Shown here piece by piece: positions 34,832 to 43,281 of a DNA stretch of 64,000 nucleotides; the first letter of the stretch is position 1, and the number at the start of each line of letters is the position of its first letter. Both the position numbers and the translations under genes were made by a program. The notes under the pieces are model-generated. The model did not search any database. It was not told where the DNA came from and saw only the letters and a list, made by a program, of their open reading frames with translations. This DNA comes from AP-15 sp963736715. GTDB taxonomy: Bacteria > Pseudomonadota > Alphaproteobacteria > ATCC43930 > CGMCC-115725. The DNA lies in assembly GCA_963736715.1 (NCBI GenBank), contig CAVTQA010000049.1, forward strand, positions 177,887 to 241,886. The letters are read 5' to 3'.

Positions 34832-37660
34832 ATGGCTGTTACTGATTTAACGTTTCTGACCGGCGCCAATGCCGGGTTCATTGCGGAGCTCTATACGAGG
34901 TTCCTCGAAGACCCCCGCTGCGTTGACGAGAGCTGGCGTCGGTTCTTCTCGGAAATGAACGATGATGTTTCGGCGGTGCTCACCGAGGTGCGCGGACCTT
35001 CTTGGGCCAAGCGTGAACCGCCGATCATCGGCAATGGGGCGGCAGCTACTGCGAGAATTGATGAAGCGGCGCTGCGCCGGGCCACCAACGACTCGATCCG
35101 CGCGTTGCAGCTGATCCGCGCCTACCGGGTGCGCGGCCATCTCGAAGCCGATCTCGACCCGCTCGGCCTGGAAAAGCGGGGACCCTATCCGGAGCTCGAC
35201 TTTCGCGGTTACGGCTTTAGTGAATCCGACCTCGACCGCGAGATCTTTATCGCCAATTTGTTCGGCCGCGAGCGCGCCAGCCTGCGCGAGATCATCGCGA
35301 TTTTGCGCGAGACCTACGGCGGCAGGATCGGCGTCGAGTACATGCACATTCAGGTGCCGGCCGAGCGGGCGTGGATCCAGGAAAAATTTGAGAAGCGCCA
35401 GAGCCGCCCGATCCTCTCGACCGGAATAAGAAAAGAAATCTTGCGGACACTGACCCAAGCGGAGACCTTCGAACGGTTTCTCGACCGGCGCTACACTGGC
35501 ACCAAGCGGTTCGGCATCGAGGGCGCCGAGTCGCTGATGCCGGCGCTCGAAACAATCCTGCACCGCGGCCGCGAACTCGGTATCCGTGAATTCGTGATCG
35601 GGATGCCGCACCGCGGGCGCCTCAACGTGCTCGCCAATTTCGTCGGCAAACCGTTTGCCGCGATCTTCTCCGAGTTTCAGGGCAATTCGACCAATCCCGA
35701 GCACGTCCACGGCTCCGGCGACGTCAAATACCATCTCGGCACTTCCGGCGACCGCGAAGTGGGTGGACAAACAATCCATCTGTCCTTGGCTGCCAACCCA
35801 TCGCACCTTGAGGCCGTCGATCCCGTCGTGCTCGGGAAAGTCCGAGCGAAGCAATTGCAGCGCGGCGACACCGAGCGATCGCAAGTAGCCAGCATTCTGA
35901 TGCACGGCGACGCGGCTTTCGCCGGACAAGGGCTCGTCGCCGAATCGCTCGAATTGTCCGATTTGATCGGCTTCTGCACGGGCGGCACCATCCACATCAT
36001 CGTCAACAATCAAATCGGGTTTACGACGGCTCCCTCCGCCGCCCGGTCGAGTCCTTACCCATCGGACATGGCGAAGGGCGTCCAGGCGCCGATCTTTCAC
36101 GTCAATGGCGACGATCCCGAGGCGGTCGTCGAAGTCGCCCGCGCCGCCGCGGAATTCCGCCATGAATTCAAGAAGGACGTCGTCATCGACCTGTTTTGCT
36201 ACCGGCGGCATGGGCACAACGAGACCGACGAGCCGGCCTTCACCCAGCCTCTGATGTACCGGACGGTCGCGCGCCATCCGACGACGCGGCAGATTTATGC
36301 TGCTCGCCTCGCCGAGGCGGGCGTGCTCCGCGAAGGCGAGGCCGATGCGATGGCAACTCGTTTCATTGCAGAGCTTGAAGCTCAGTTCGAATCGGCAAAG
36401 AGCTACCGCCCGAACAGGGTGGATTGGCTCGAAGGCGCCTGGGCCGGGCTCGAGCAAGCTCCCGACGACGACCGCCGCGGCGATACCGGCGTTGCCGGCG
36501 AGATGCTGCGGCAGATCGGGCGCGGCCTCGTGACGGTGCCCGAGGGCTTTCGCCTCAACCCCAAAATCGCCCGCCAGCTGGAGGCAAAGCGCGCTGCGAT
36601 TGAAGCTGGCGAAGGGATCGATTGGGCGACCGCCGAGGCTTTGGCGATCGCCTCGCTGTGCGCCGAGGGAACCCACGTGCGGATGTCCGGTCAGGACAGC
36701 GGTCGCGGCACCTTTTCGCAACGCCACGCCGTGCTGGTCGACCAGGAGACCGAAGAACGCTACGTGCCGATCGACCACGTCAGCCCCGGACAGGCACCGT
36801 TCGAGATCATCGACAGCCCTCTCTCGGAAACTGCCGTGGTCGGCTTCGAATACGGCTACAGTCTCGCCGACCCCTCCTCTCTTGTTTTGTGGGAGGCGCA
36901 GTTCGGCGATTTCGCCAATGGCGCCCAGGTCATCATCGACCAGTTCCTGAGCTCGGGCGAGGTTAAATGGCTGCGCATGAGCGGCCTCGTCCTGCTGCTG
37001 CCGCACGGTTACGAGGGTCAGGGTCCGGAGCATTCCTCAGCCCGCATCGAGCGTTATCTGCAGCTTTGCGCCGAGGACAACATCCAGGTGTGCAACATGA
37101 CCAGCGCGGCGAACTACTTCCACGTCTTGCGGCGCCAGATCCGCCGCAATTTCCGCAAGCCGCTCGTCATCTTCACACCGAAATCGCTGCTGCGCGCGAA
37201 AGAAGTCATGTCGCGCCTCGACGAGATGGCGTCGGGCAGCTCGTTTCATCGTGTCATTGGTGAAACCGAGGCCATTGCCAGAGACGAGCAAGTGCGCCGC
37301 GTCGTGCTGTGCACGGGAAAGGTCTATTTCGATCTGGCAAAGGCACGGGCCAACAGCGGCGATAAACGCGTCGCATTAGTCCGGCTCGAGCAGCTCTATC
37401 CGTTCCCGTTCAATGCGCTCGCGAAGGTGTTGCAGCGTTACCGCAACGCCGAGATTGTCTGGTGCCAGGAGGAGCCGCAGAACATGGGCGCCTGGAACTT
37501 CGTCGACCGGCGTATTGAACAGGTCCTCGGGGGCGTCGATGCGGCGGCAAAGCGGCCCCGATTTGCCGGCCGCGCCGAGGCGGCTTCGCCCGCGACCGGC
37601 CTCTTCAAGCGGCACGTCGAGGAGCAGGCGCACCTCGTTGCCGAGGCGCTGGCGGCGTGA
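34832..37660 (+). CDS. odhA: 2-oxoglutarate dehydrogenase E1 component
   Basis: 942 residues from the ATG at 34832 (MAVTDLTFLTGANAGFIAEL); the frame is open further upstream across the repeat but without start signals. Conserved parts are R-F-G-I-E-G-A-E-S-L, G-M-P-H-R-G-R-L-N-V-L, K-Y-H-L-G, the thiamine diphosphate motif GDAAFAGQG followed by IIVNNQIGFTT, H-N-E-T-D-E-P-A-F-T-Q-P and the C-terminal transketolase domain LLLPHGYEGQGPEHSSARIE. It decarboxylates 2-oxoglutarate and passes succinyl to the lipoyl arm of OdhB. Confidence 0.97.
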   Translation: MAVTDLTFLTGANAGFIAELYTRFLEDPRCVDESWRRFFSEMNDDVSAVLTEVRGPSWAKREPPIIGNGAAATARIDEAALRRATNDSIRALQLIRAYRVRGHLEADLDPLGLEKRGPYPELDFRGYGFSESDLDREIFIANLFGRERASLREIIAILRETYGGRIGVEYMHIQVPAERAWIQEKFEKRQSRPILSTGIRKEILRTLTQAETFERFLDRRYTGTKRFGIEGAESLMPALETILHRGRELGIREFVIGMPHRGRLNVLANFVGKPFAAIFSEFQGNSTNPEHVHGSGDVKYHLGTSGDREVGGQTIHLSLAANPSHLEAVDPVVLGKVRAKQLQRGDTERSQVASILMHGDAAFAGQGLVAESLELSDLIGFCTGGTIHIIVNNQIGFTTAPSAARSSPYPSDMAKGVQAPIFHVNGDDPEAVVEVARAAAEFRHEFKKDVVIDLFCYRRHGHNETDEPAFTQPLMYRTVARHPTTRQIYAARLAEAGVLREGEADAMATRFIAELEAQFESAKSYRPNRVDWLEGAWAGLEQAPDDDRRGDTGVAGEMLRQIGRGLVTVPEGFRLNPKIARQLEAKRAAIEAGEGIDWATAEALAIASLCAEGTHVRMSGQDSGRGTFSQRHAVLVDQETEERYVPIDHVSPGQAPFEIIDSPLSETAVVGFEYGYSLADPSSLVLWEAQFGDFANGAQVIIDQFLSSGEVKWLRMSGLVLLLPHGYEGQGPEHSSARIERYLQLCAEDNIQVCNMTSAANYFHVLRRQIRRNFRKPLVIFTPKSLLRAKEVMSRLDEMASGSSFHRVIGETEAIARDEQVRRVVLCTGKVYFDLAKARANSGDKRVALVRLEQLYPFPFNALAKVLQRYRNAEIVWCQEEPQNMGAWNFVDRRIEQVLGGVDAAAKRPRFAGRAEAASPATGLFKRHVEEQAHLVAEALAA

Positions 37661-37666
37661 AACGCG

Positions 37667-38896
37667 ATGGCGACCGAGATCAAAGTCCCGAGCCTCGGTG
37701 AATCGATCACCGAGGCCACCGTCTCGAAGTGGCTGAAGCGGCTGGGCGAAGCGGTCACCGCCGACGAACCGATCGCCGAACTCGAAACCGACAAAGTGAC
37801 CCTAGAGATTCCCGCGCCCGCCTCCGGTACGCTCGCAGAGATCCTCGCCGAGGAGGGCGCCAACGTCCCGGTCGGCGCAGTTCTCGGCAAGATTGCCGAC
37901 GGGCTCGCGGACACCCTCACCCACCCAGCCTTGCGGGCCGGGTCCCCCCTCTCCCGCACTGCGGGAGAGGGTCCCGAGCGAAGTGAGGGGGGTGAGGGCA
38001 TCGCGGCTACCACCGCGCTCGAGCGGTCGGGACCCGCGGTGCGCAAGCTGATCGAAGAGTCCGGGCTGGACGCGACGAGGGTTGCGCCGAGCGGACCGGG
38101 CGGGCGGATCAGCAAGGCCGACGTGCTCGCCGCCAGAACGCCGGCCCCTCCACCGCCGGCGCCGGCTCCCGCTTTGGACGAGCGTGAGGTGCGGGTGCGG
38201 ATGAGCCGTCTGAGGCGGCGGATCGCCGAGCGGTTGAAGGCGGCGCAGAACACCGCGGCGATGCTGACCACCTTCAACGAAATCGACATGAGCGCGACTA
38301 TGGCGCTGCGCGAGCGTTATCGCGACGCGTTTGAGAAAAAGCACGGGGTGCGGCTCGGCTTCATGTCGATCTTCGTCAAGGCGGCAATCGTCGCACTGAA
38401 AGAGCTGCCGGCAGTCAACGCGGAAATCGATGGTGAAGACATCATCTACAAAAACCATTACGACATTGGCGTCGCCGTCGGCACCGAGCAGGGCCTCGTC
38501 GTGCCGGTTGTGCGCGACGCCGACCGATTGAGCTTTGCCGACATCGAAAAGACAATCGCCGAATACGGGCGCAAGGCGCGCGACGGCAAATTGACGATCG
38601 AGGAGCTGTCCGGCGGTACTTTTACGATTTCGAACGGTGGGATCTATGGCTCGCTGATGTCGACGCCGATCCTCAATCCGCCGCAATCCGGCATCCTCGG
38701 CATGCACAAGATCGAAAGGCGGCCCGTCGCCGTCCTCGGGTCAAGCCTGGGGACCGACAAGGTCGAGATCCGCCCGATGATGTACGTCGCGCTGTCCTAT
38801 GACCACCGCATTGTCGACGGCCGCGAGGCGGTGATGTTCCTCGTCCGCATCAAGGAATGCGTCGAAGATCCTTCCCGCATCCTCTTTGAAATGTGA
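37667..38896 (+). CDS. odhB: 2-oxoglutarate dehydrogenase E2 component (dihydrolipoyl succinyltransferase), with a palindromic repeat in its linker
   Basis: 409 residues. Lipoyl domain with E-L-E-T-D-K (lipoylated Lys43), a peripheral-subunit-binding domain (GPAVRKLIEESGLDATRVAP), an Ala/Pro linker, and the catalytic domain ending ALSYDHRIVDGREAVMFLVR with the active His and Asp. Residues 83-111 of the first linker (L-T-H-P-A-L-R-A-G-S-P-L-S-R-T-A-G-E-G-P) are not E2-like; they are the translation of a repeat at 37914-37998. The linker is flexible, so the enzyme should tolerate it. 6 bases separate it from odhA. Confidence 0.96.
   Translation: MATEIKVPSLGESITEATVSKWLKRLGEAVTADEPIAELETDKVTLEIPAPASGTLAEILAEEGANVPVGAVLGKIADGLADTLTHPALRAGSPLSRTAGEGPERSEGGEGIAATTALERSGPAVRKLIEESGLDATRVAPSGPGGRISKADVLAARTPAPPPPAPAPALDEREVRVRMSRLRRRIAERLKAAQNTAAMLTTFNEIDMSATMALRERYRDAFEKKHGVRLGFMSIFVKAAIVALKELPAVNAEIDGEDIIYKNHYDIGVAVGTEQGLVVPVVRDADRLSFADIEKTIAEYGRKARDGKLTIEELSGGTFTISNGGIYGSLMSTPILNPPQSGILGMHKIERRPVAVLGSSLGTDKVEIRPMMYVALSYDHRIVDGREAVMFLVRIKECVEDPSRILFEM
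37914..37998. repeat. Palindromic repeat type A inserted in frame in odhB
   Basis: Outer arms CCCTCACCC (37914-37922) and GGGTGAGGG (37990-37998) are perfect reverse complements. Inside lies a perfect 11-base hairpin, CCCTCTCCCGC (37947-37957) and GCGGGAGAGGG (37961-37971), with a 3-base loop. The frame stays open through the element. Related copies are intergenic at 19003, 23344, 34745 and 50651. Confidence 0.88.
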
Positions 38897-38907
38897 GCCT
38901 GCGCGCG

Positions 38908-40305
38908 ATGCCGGATCGTTATGACGTCGTGGTCGTTGGGGCGGGGCCGGGCGGCTATGTCGCGGCGATCCGCGCGGCACAGCTCGGGTTGAAGACGGCG
39001 TGCATCGAAAGCCGCGCCAGCCTCGGCGGGACCTGTCTCAACATCGGCTGCATCCCGTCGAAGGCATTGCTGCAATCCTCGGAGAAATTCGCCGAGGCTG
39101 GTCATGCGCTCGCCGAACATGGGGTCAAGGTCAGCGAGGTCGGGCTCGACCTCGGGGCGATGATGGGCCGCAAGGACAAAGTCGTAACTACCCTGACCCG
39201 GGGCGTCGAGTTCCTGTTCCGCAAGAACAAGATCGATTGGCTCAAGGGCAAGGGACGCATCGCCGCGCGGGAGCGGATAATCGTTACTGGCGCGGATGGT
39301 GCTGTTCAGGAAATCGAGGCGACATCGATCATCATAGCCACGGGCTCGGAAAGCACCCGGCTGCCCGGGATCGACATCGATGAGAAGCGCATCGTCTCGT
39401 CTACCGGCGCATTGTCCCTCGACCGCGTGCCGGAGCGGCTCACCGTCATCGGCGGCGGGTATATCGGACTGGAACTCGGCTCTGTTTGGCAGCGGCTCGG
39501 CGCCAAGGTGACGGTCGTCGAGGTTCTCGACCACATCGTCCCGAATATGGATCGGGAGCTCGGCACGGCATTGCAGCGGGTCCTTACGCGCTCGGGGCTC
39601 GACTTCAAGCTCGGCACCAAGGTGCTCGGGATCCGCGATACGAATGACGGGCTGAGTTTGGAGCTCGACGACACGGAGCGCCAGACACTCGCTGCGGATG
39701 TGGTGTTGGTATCGATCGGCCGGCGTCCGTACACGCAGGGACTAGGCCTCGAGAGAGTCGATGTTGCGCTCGACCAGCAAGGCCGTGTCGTCGTCGATGA
39801 CGGCTTTGCGACAAACGTCCCGGGCATTTACGCGATCGGCGACGCGATCCGCGGCCCGATGCTCGCGCACAAGGCCGAAGAGGAGGGTATCGCGCTCGCC
39901 GAACGTCTCGCCGGGCAGAAGTCGCGCGTCGATTACGACGCGATTCCAGCCGTTATCTACACCTGGCCCGAGGTCGCCTCCGTCGGAAAGACCGAGGAGG
40001 AGCTCAAGGCGGCAGCGGTCCCCTACCGCACCGGCAAGTTTCCGTTTACCGCCAATCCGCGCGCCCGAACCAACGGGTATACCGAAGGCTTCGTCAAAAT
40101 CCTCGCGGAGAGCGAGACCGACCGGGTTCTCGGTGTCCACATCATTGGCCCCGATGCTGGAACCTTGATCGCCGAAGCGGTGCTGGCCAAGGAATTCGGC
40201 GCCTCGTCCGAGGACATCGCGCGCACCTGCCATGCCCACCCGACCTTGAGCGAAGCCCTCAAGGAGGCTGCGCTCGCAGTCGACGGGCGGGCAATTCACA
40301 TTTGA
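38908..40305 (+). CDS. lpd: Dihydrolipoyl dehydrogenase (E3)
   Basis: 465 residues from the ATG at 38908 (MPDRYDVVVVGAGPGGYVAA); a GTG at 38893 that overlaps the odhB stop is an alternative. The redox site is G-G-T-C-L-N-I-G-C-I-P-S-K-A-L-L, the NAD site is V-I-G-G-G-Y-I-G-L-E-L-G, the FAD site is Y-A-I-G-D, and the interface has the catalytic H-A-H-P-T-L-S-E. It reoxidises the lipoyl arm of OdhB and passes electrons to NAD. It closes the mdh-sucCD-odhAB-lpd operon. Confidence 0.97.
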   Translation: MPDRYDVVVVGAGPGGYVAAIRAAQLGLKTACIESRASLGGTCLNIGCIPSKALLQSSEKFAEAGHALAEHGVKVSEVGLDLGAMMGRKDKVVTTLTRGVEFLFRKNKIDWLKGKGRIAARERIIVTGADGAVQEIEATSIIIATGSESTRLPGIDIDEKRIVSSTGALSLDRVPERLTVIGGGYIGLELGSVWQRLGAKVTVVEVLDHIVPNMDRELGTALQRVLTRSGLDFKLGTKVLGIRDTNDGLSLELDDTERQTLAADVVLVSIGRRPYTQGLGLERVDVALDQQGRVVVDDGFATNVPGIYAIGDAIRGPMLAHKAEEEGIALAERLAGQKSRVDYDAIPAVIYTWPEVASVGKTEEELKAAAVPYRTGKFPFTANPRARTNGYTEGFVKILAESETDRVLGVHIIGPDAGTLIAEAVLAKEFGASSEDIARTCHAHPTLSEALKEAALAVDGRAIHI

Positions 40306-40319
40306 ATTAGCCTGATGAA

Positions 40320-40868
40320 TCAGCTCGGCAATTTGTCGCCGTCGGTTGGGGCCGGTACCTCGAACGGGTTGACCATGCCGGAGAGGAACGCGAAGTAGTT
40401 CGCGACCTCCGTCAGCTCGACCATCCACTGCGCGTCGTGCCGGTTTTTCAGCCGGTCGAAGACCGCCTGGTCGACGCGGTTGGTGCGCATCAGCTGGCGA
40501 ACGTAGGTGACGATGTCACGCTCCTCGTCGGAGAGCCCGGCCGGGTCGCCCTTGGCGCGGATCAGGTCGATGACCTCCTCGCGCACCCCGGCGCGGCGGG
40601 CGGCACCCACCTGCGCGGCCCAAACATACGCGGCTTCGCGTTCGCGCACCGCCGAGAGAATGGCGATCGAGCGTAATTTCGGCTCGACGACATTGTCCTC
40701 TCGGTTGAAGGTGACCAACGGAAGCAACCGCGCCGCTAGCTTCGGGCTGTGGAGCAGCATGCTGAACGGACCGCGGACGCCGCCGAAGACCTTGACCACC
40801 TCGTCGACGACGGCGTGGTATTCGGCGGGCACATCGGCTTTGCCGGTGACAGGTGCGATTCTCGTCAT
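40320..40868 (-). CDS. Carboxymuconolactone decarboxylase (AhpD-fold) family protein without the redox Cys pair
   Basis: 182 residues from the ATG at 40868, with GGGGAG upstream. R-G-P-F-S-M-L-L-H-S-P-K-L-A and the all-helical core R-E-R-E-A-A-Y-V-W-A-A-Q-V-G-A-A-R-R-A-G-V mark the CMD fold. Many family members have C-x-x-C in the E-x-x-W helix; here no Cys is present there, so peroxidase activity is unlikely and a decarboxylase or hydrolase-like role remains. It is followed upstream by a nitroreductase gene in the same direction (14-base gap). Confidence 0.85.
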   Translation of the reverse strand: MTRIAPVTGKADVPAEYHAVVDEVVKVFGGVRGPFSMLLHSPKLAARLLPLVTFNREDNVVEPKLRSIAILSAVREREAAYVWAAQVGAARRAGVREEVIDLIRAKGDPAGLSDEERDIVTYVRQLMRTNRVDQAVFDRLKNRHDAQWMVELTEVANYFAFLSGMVNPFEVPAPTDGDKLPS

Positions 40869-40882
40869 TGTCTCCCCCTGTG

Positions 40883-41530
40883 TTAGATCCCGGGATACGG
40901 CTTGCCCCAACCGTCGAGATAGACGACCTCGGAGAGCGGCCCGCGGGCGACCGGCCCGAACCGCCCCATCGGGTAGCCGATCGGCAGGATGGCGTAAGAG
41001 TGGAAGCCGGGCGGAATCCCCATCGCTGCTTCGGTCTCTTTCTCATACTGCAGGTGCCGCGTGGTCAACGTCGCCCCGAGGCCGAGGGCGCGCGCCGCCA
41101 GCAGCATGTTCTGCACCGCCGGGTAGATCGACGAACCGGCCGAACGCGTCGGCGAGGCGCCCTCGAGGCAGGCGACGATCCATACCGGCGCCTCGTGATA
41201 GTGGTCGGTCAGATATTCGTTCGCGGCGCGGGTCCGCCGGTAGCGGTCCTCCGCCTGCCCAGGCGGCGGGGCGCTGGTCAGATAGCGCGGACCCACCGTC
41301 TCCTCGAAGGCTTTCTTGTAATAGACCTGGACCTTCTTTTTGATTTCCGGGTTCTTCAGCACCAAAAAACGCCAGCGTTGGGTGTTGCCTCCGCTCGCCG
41401 CGGCTTGACCCGCCAAGAGTATCTGGCGGATCAGATCGTCGGGCACCGGGTCCGGCTTCAGCCGCCGCATCGCCCGGGTCGTATGGATAATCTCGAATAA
41501 TTCGGTCCCTTGCGGGGTTGCCTCAGGCAT
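40883..41530 (-). CDS. Nitroreductase-family flavoprotein
   Basis: 215 residues. FMN-binding T-T-R-A-M-R-R-L-K-P-D-P at the start, Q-A-A-A-S-G-G-N-T-Q-R-W-R-F-L-V, and AVQNMLLAARALGLGATLTT at the dimer interface are typical. Y-P-M-G-R-F-G-P-V-A-R lies near the C-terminus. The family reduces nitro groups, quinones or enones with NAD(P)H. The physiological substrate is unknown. It lies between the CMD-type gene and two Lin0512-type genes, all on one strand. Confidence 0.9.
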   Translation of the reverse strand: MPEATPQGTELFEIIHTTRAMRRLKPDPVPDDLIRQILLAGQAAASGGNTQRWRFLVLKNPEIKKKVQVYYKKAFEETVGPRYLTSAPPPGQAEDRYRRTRAANEYLTDHYHEAPVWIVACLEGASPTRSAGSSIYPAVQNMLLAARALGLGATLTTRHLQYEKETEAAMGIPPGFHSYAILPIGYPMGRFGPVARGPLSEVVYLDGWGKPYPGI

Positions 41531-41551
41531 TAGATCCTCCTCGTTACCCGT

Positions 41552-41902
41552 TCATTTCGCTTGCGGTAGCTCCATCCTGACCGCGACGGCGGCACTCGCG
41601 ATCACGGCAATGTCACCCGCTTCCTCGTCCGCAACATCCAGACCCCCTTTGACGACCTTCACTGCGACCTGGCCGTGCGGCAAAGCTGCCTTGACCATCT
41701 CCGTGTCCACTCGATCGGGCCGCTGCACCCCGATAGTGACGTCGACCTGCATGGTGCGCGAATCCAGGCCGAGGGTCCGGATCAACGTAAGCGAGCTGTG
41801 GTGAATGGCATCCTGTACGGCGCGGACCGCGGCCTTGGTGTAGTCGCCGCCGTGCAGATCGTTGCCAGTCCCCATCTCCAGGATCACGCGTTTTGCGGCC
41901 AT
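41552..41902 (-). CDS. Lin0512-family protein, copy 1
   Basis: 116 residues from the ATG at 41902. M-A-A-K-R-V-I-L-E-M-G-T-G-N-D-L-H-G-G-D-Y-T-K-A-A is the hallmark start of the conserved Lin0512 family, followed by the V-D-V-T-I-G-V-Q-R-P-D-x-V-D core. Function unknown in the family as far as I know. Its upstream neighbour is a paralogue with the same layout. Confidence 0.82.
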   Translation of the reverse strand: MAAKRVILEMGTGNDLHGGDYTKAAVRAVQDAIHHSSLTLIRTLGLDSRTMQVDVTIGVQRPDRVDTEMVKAALPHGQVAVKVVKGGLDVADEEAGDIAVIASAAVAVRMELPQAK

Positions 41903-41912
41903 GCCCCTATCC

Positions 41913-42254
41913 TCACCCGATGTCGAGCCGCACGACCGCAGCGGCATTGGCGATCACAGTCGTATTGGTGCCCGCATCGTTGGGGATTTCCAGCCCGCCT
42001 TCGACAACGCGCACCCTTCCCGTACCGTGCGGCAGCACGGCCAAGACCGCCTCATTGTCCACTTGATCGGGGCGCGGAACGCCGATGGTGACTTCGACCT
42101 GCATCGAGTCTACGGGTAAGCCGACCGCGTCGGCGACACTCAACGAATTGTGCCAAAGGGCGTCGCGCAAGGCACGCACCGCGGCCTTCGTGTAATCCGC
42201 CCCGCGGATGTCGGTACCCATGCCGATCTGCAGAACCATGCGCTTCAAAGCCAT
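41913..42254 (-). CDS. Lin0512-family protein, copy 2
   Basis: 113 residues from the ATG at 42254, chosen by analogy to copy 1; an ATG 15 bases earlier is possible. G-M-G-T-D-I-R-G-A-D-Y-T-K-A-A-V-R-A-L-R-D-A and V-E-V-T-I-G-V-P-R-P-D-Q-V-D correspond position by position to copy 1, at roughly half identity by eye. The two probably form a heteromer or arose by old duplication. 10 bases separate them. It begins 7 bases before the xerC stop, so this small operon may be read together with xerC. Confidence 0.82.
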   Translation of the reverse strand: MALKRMVLQIGMGTDIRGADYTKAAVRALRDALWHNSLSVADAVGLPVDSMQVEVTIGVPRPDQVDNEAVLAVLPHGTGRVRVVEGGLEIPNDAGTNTTVIANAAAVVRLDIG

Positions 42255-42261
42255 ATCCGCC

Positions 42262-43281
42262 TCACTCATCCGTTCCGGTCTGCCGATCGATATGGGCGCG
42301 GGGGTGCGCGGCGTCGTAGATAGCAAGGAGGCGCTCGGTCTCGACCGAAGTATAGCGCTGGGTCGTCGACAGGCTCGCATGACCCAACAACTCCTGAATC
42401 GCGCGCAGATCGCCGCCGGCGCCGAGGAGATGGGTTGCAAAGCTGTGCCGCAAAGCGTGCGGGGTCGCCGTTTCAGGCAGGCCGAGGAAACCGCGCAGCG
42501 ACGCCATTTGACGCTGCACGATCCGCGGGTTGAGAGGCCCGCCGCGGCTGCCGACAAAGAGCGGACCGTCCTTGGCCAGCATGAACGGGCACGCGGCGAG
42601 GTAATCGGCAATCGCTTCGCGCACGGCCGGCAAAACCGGCAGCAGGCGCTGTTTACCGCCCTTGCCGGTAATTGCCAGCATTTCCCCCAGCGGTGCTTCG
42701 CCCCGGCTCAGTCCCAGCGCCTCGGAAAGCCGCAGGCCGCAGCCGTAGAGAAGCGTCAAAATCGCAGTGTCGCGCTTACCTGCCCATTGCTTCGTTGCGA
42801 CCTCGACCGCGCTGTCGAGCGAGCCTGCGGCATCCTCGACCGTCAACGGTTTCGGCACGCTGTGCGGCAGCTTGGGAGAGCGGAGCGCGGCAAGCGCTGT
42901 AGTGGCGGCGAGCCCCCGACGTTGCAAAAAACGCAGGAACCCTCGCAGCACCGAGAGCCCGCGGGCGAGCGAGGCGCGCTCGATCCCGTCCTGGGCGCGG
43001 CGGGCCAGATAGGCGCGGAAATCGCCGGGCCGCAGCGCGTTGATCGCCGTCAAGCTCGGCAGCTCGCCCAGGTGCTCGGTCAGAAAGTCGAGAAAAAAGG
43101 CGAGGTCGCGGCCGTAGGCGGCAACGGTATGGGCCGAGGCACGGCGCTCCCCGCTGAGCCAGGCGGCCCATAATCCGATCGCCGCGCGCAGATCGTCGGT
43201 CGCCGAAAAACGCGCTAGCGGCACCGGTTCCGGCAGGGCCGGGAAATTGGCCCTGTTTGCGTAACCGGGGTCTTGCGTCAC
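42262..43281 (-). CDS. xerC: Tyrosine recombinase XerC
   Basis: 339 residues from the GTG at 43281, which overlaps the stop of the DUF484 gene (GTGA). The SAM-like N-terminal domain is followed by the catalytic domain with Arg184 (CGLRLSE), Lys207 (TGKGGKQ), His275 and Arg278 (HALRHSF), His301 (LGHASLSTTQ) and the nucleophile Tyr310. With XerD it resolves chromosome dimers at dif. The DUF484-xerC order and the priA gene next to them are the standard alphaproteobacterial arrangement, so this is the housekeeping XerC, not a phage integrase. Confidence 0.94.
   Translation of the reverse strand: MTQDPGYANRANFPALPEPVPLARFSATDDLRAAIGLWAAWLSGERRASAHTVAAYGRDLAFFLDFLTEHLGELPSLTAINALRPGDFRAYLARRAQDGIERASLARGLSVLRGFLRFLQRRGLAATTALAALRSPKLPHSVPKPLTVEDAAGSLDSAVEVATKQWAGKRDTAILTLLYGCGLRLSEALGLSRGEAPLGEMLAITGKGGKQRLLPVLPAVREAIADYLAACPFMLAKDGPLFVGSRGGPLNPRIVQRQMASLRGFLGLPETATPHALRHSFATHLLGAGGDLRAIQELLGHASLSTTQRYTSVETERLLAIYDAAHPRAHIDRQTGTDE

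Noticed and set aside
34847..37033. Long open frame (728 codons) on the minus strand opposite odhA
   Set aside because: GC-rich codon structure keeps the opposite strand open. It has no start signals and no family features, while odhA is unmistakable.
42262..43281. A phage or island integrase
   Set aside because: Sequence and context (DUF484, priA) show the housekeeping XerC. The tRNA-Gly is 12 kb away and no att-like direct repeats were noticed.
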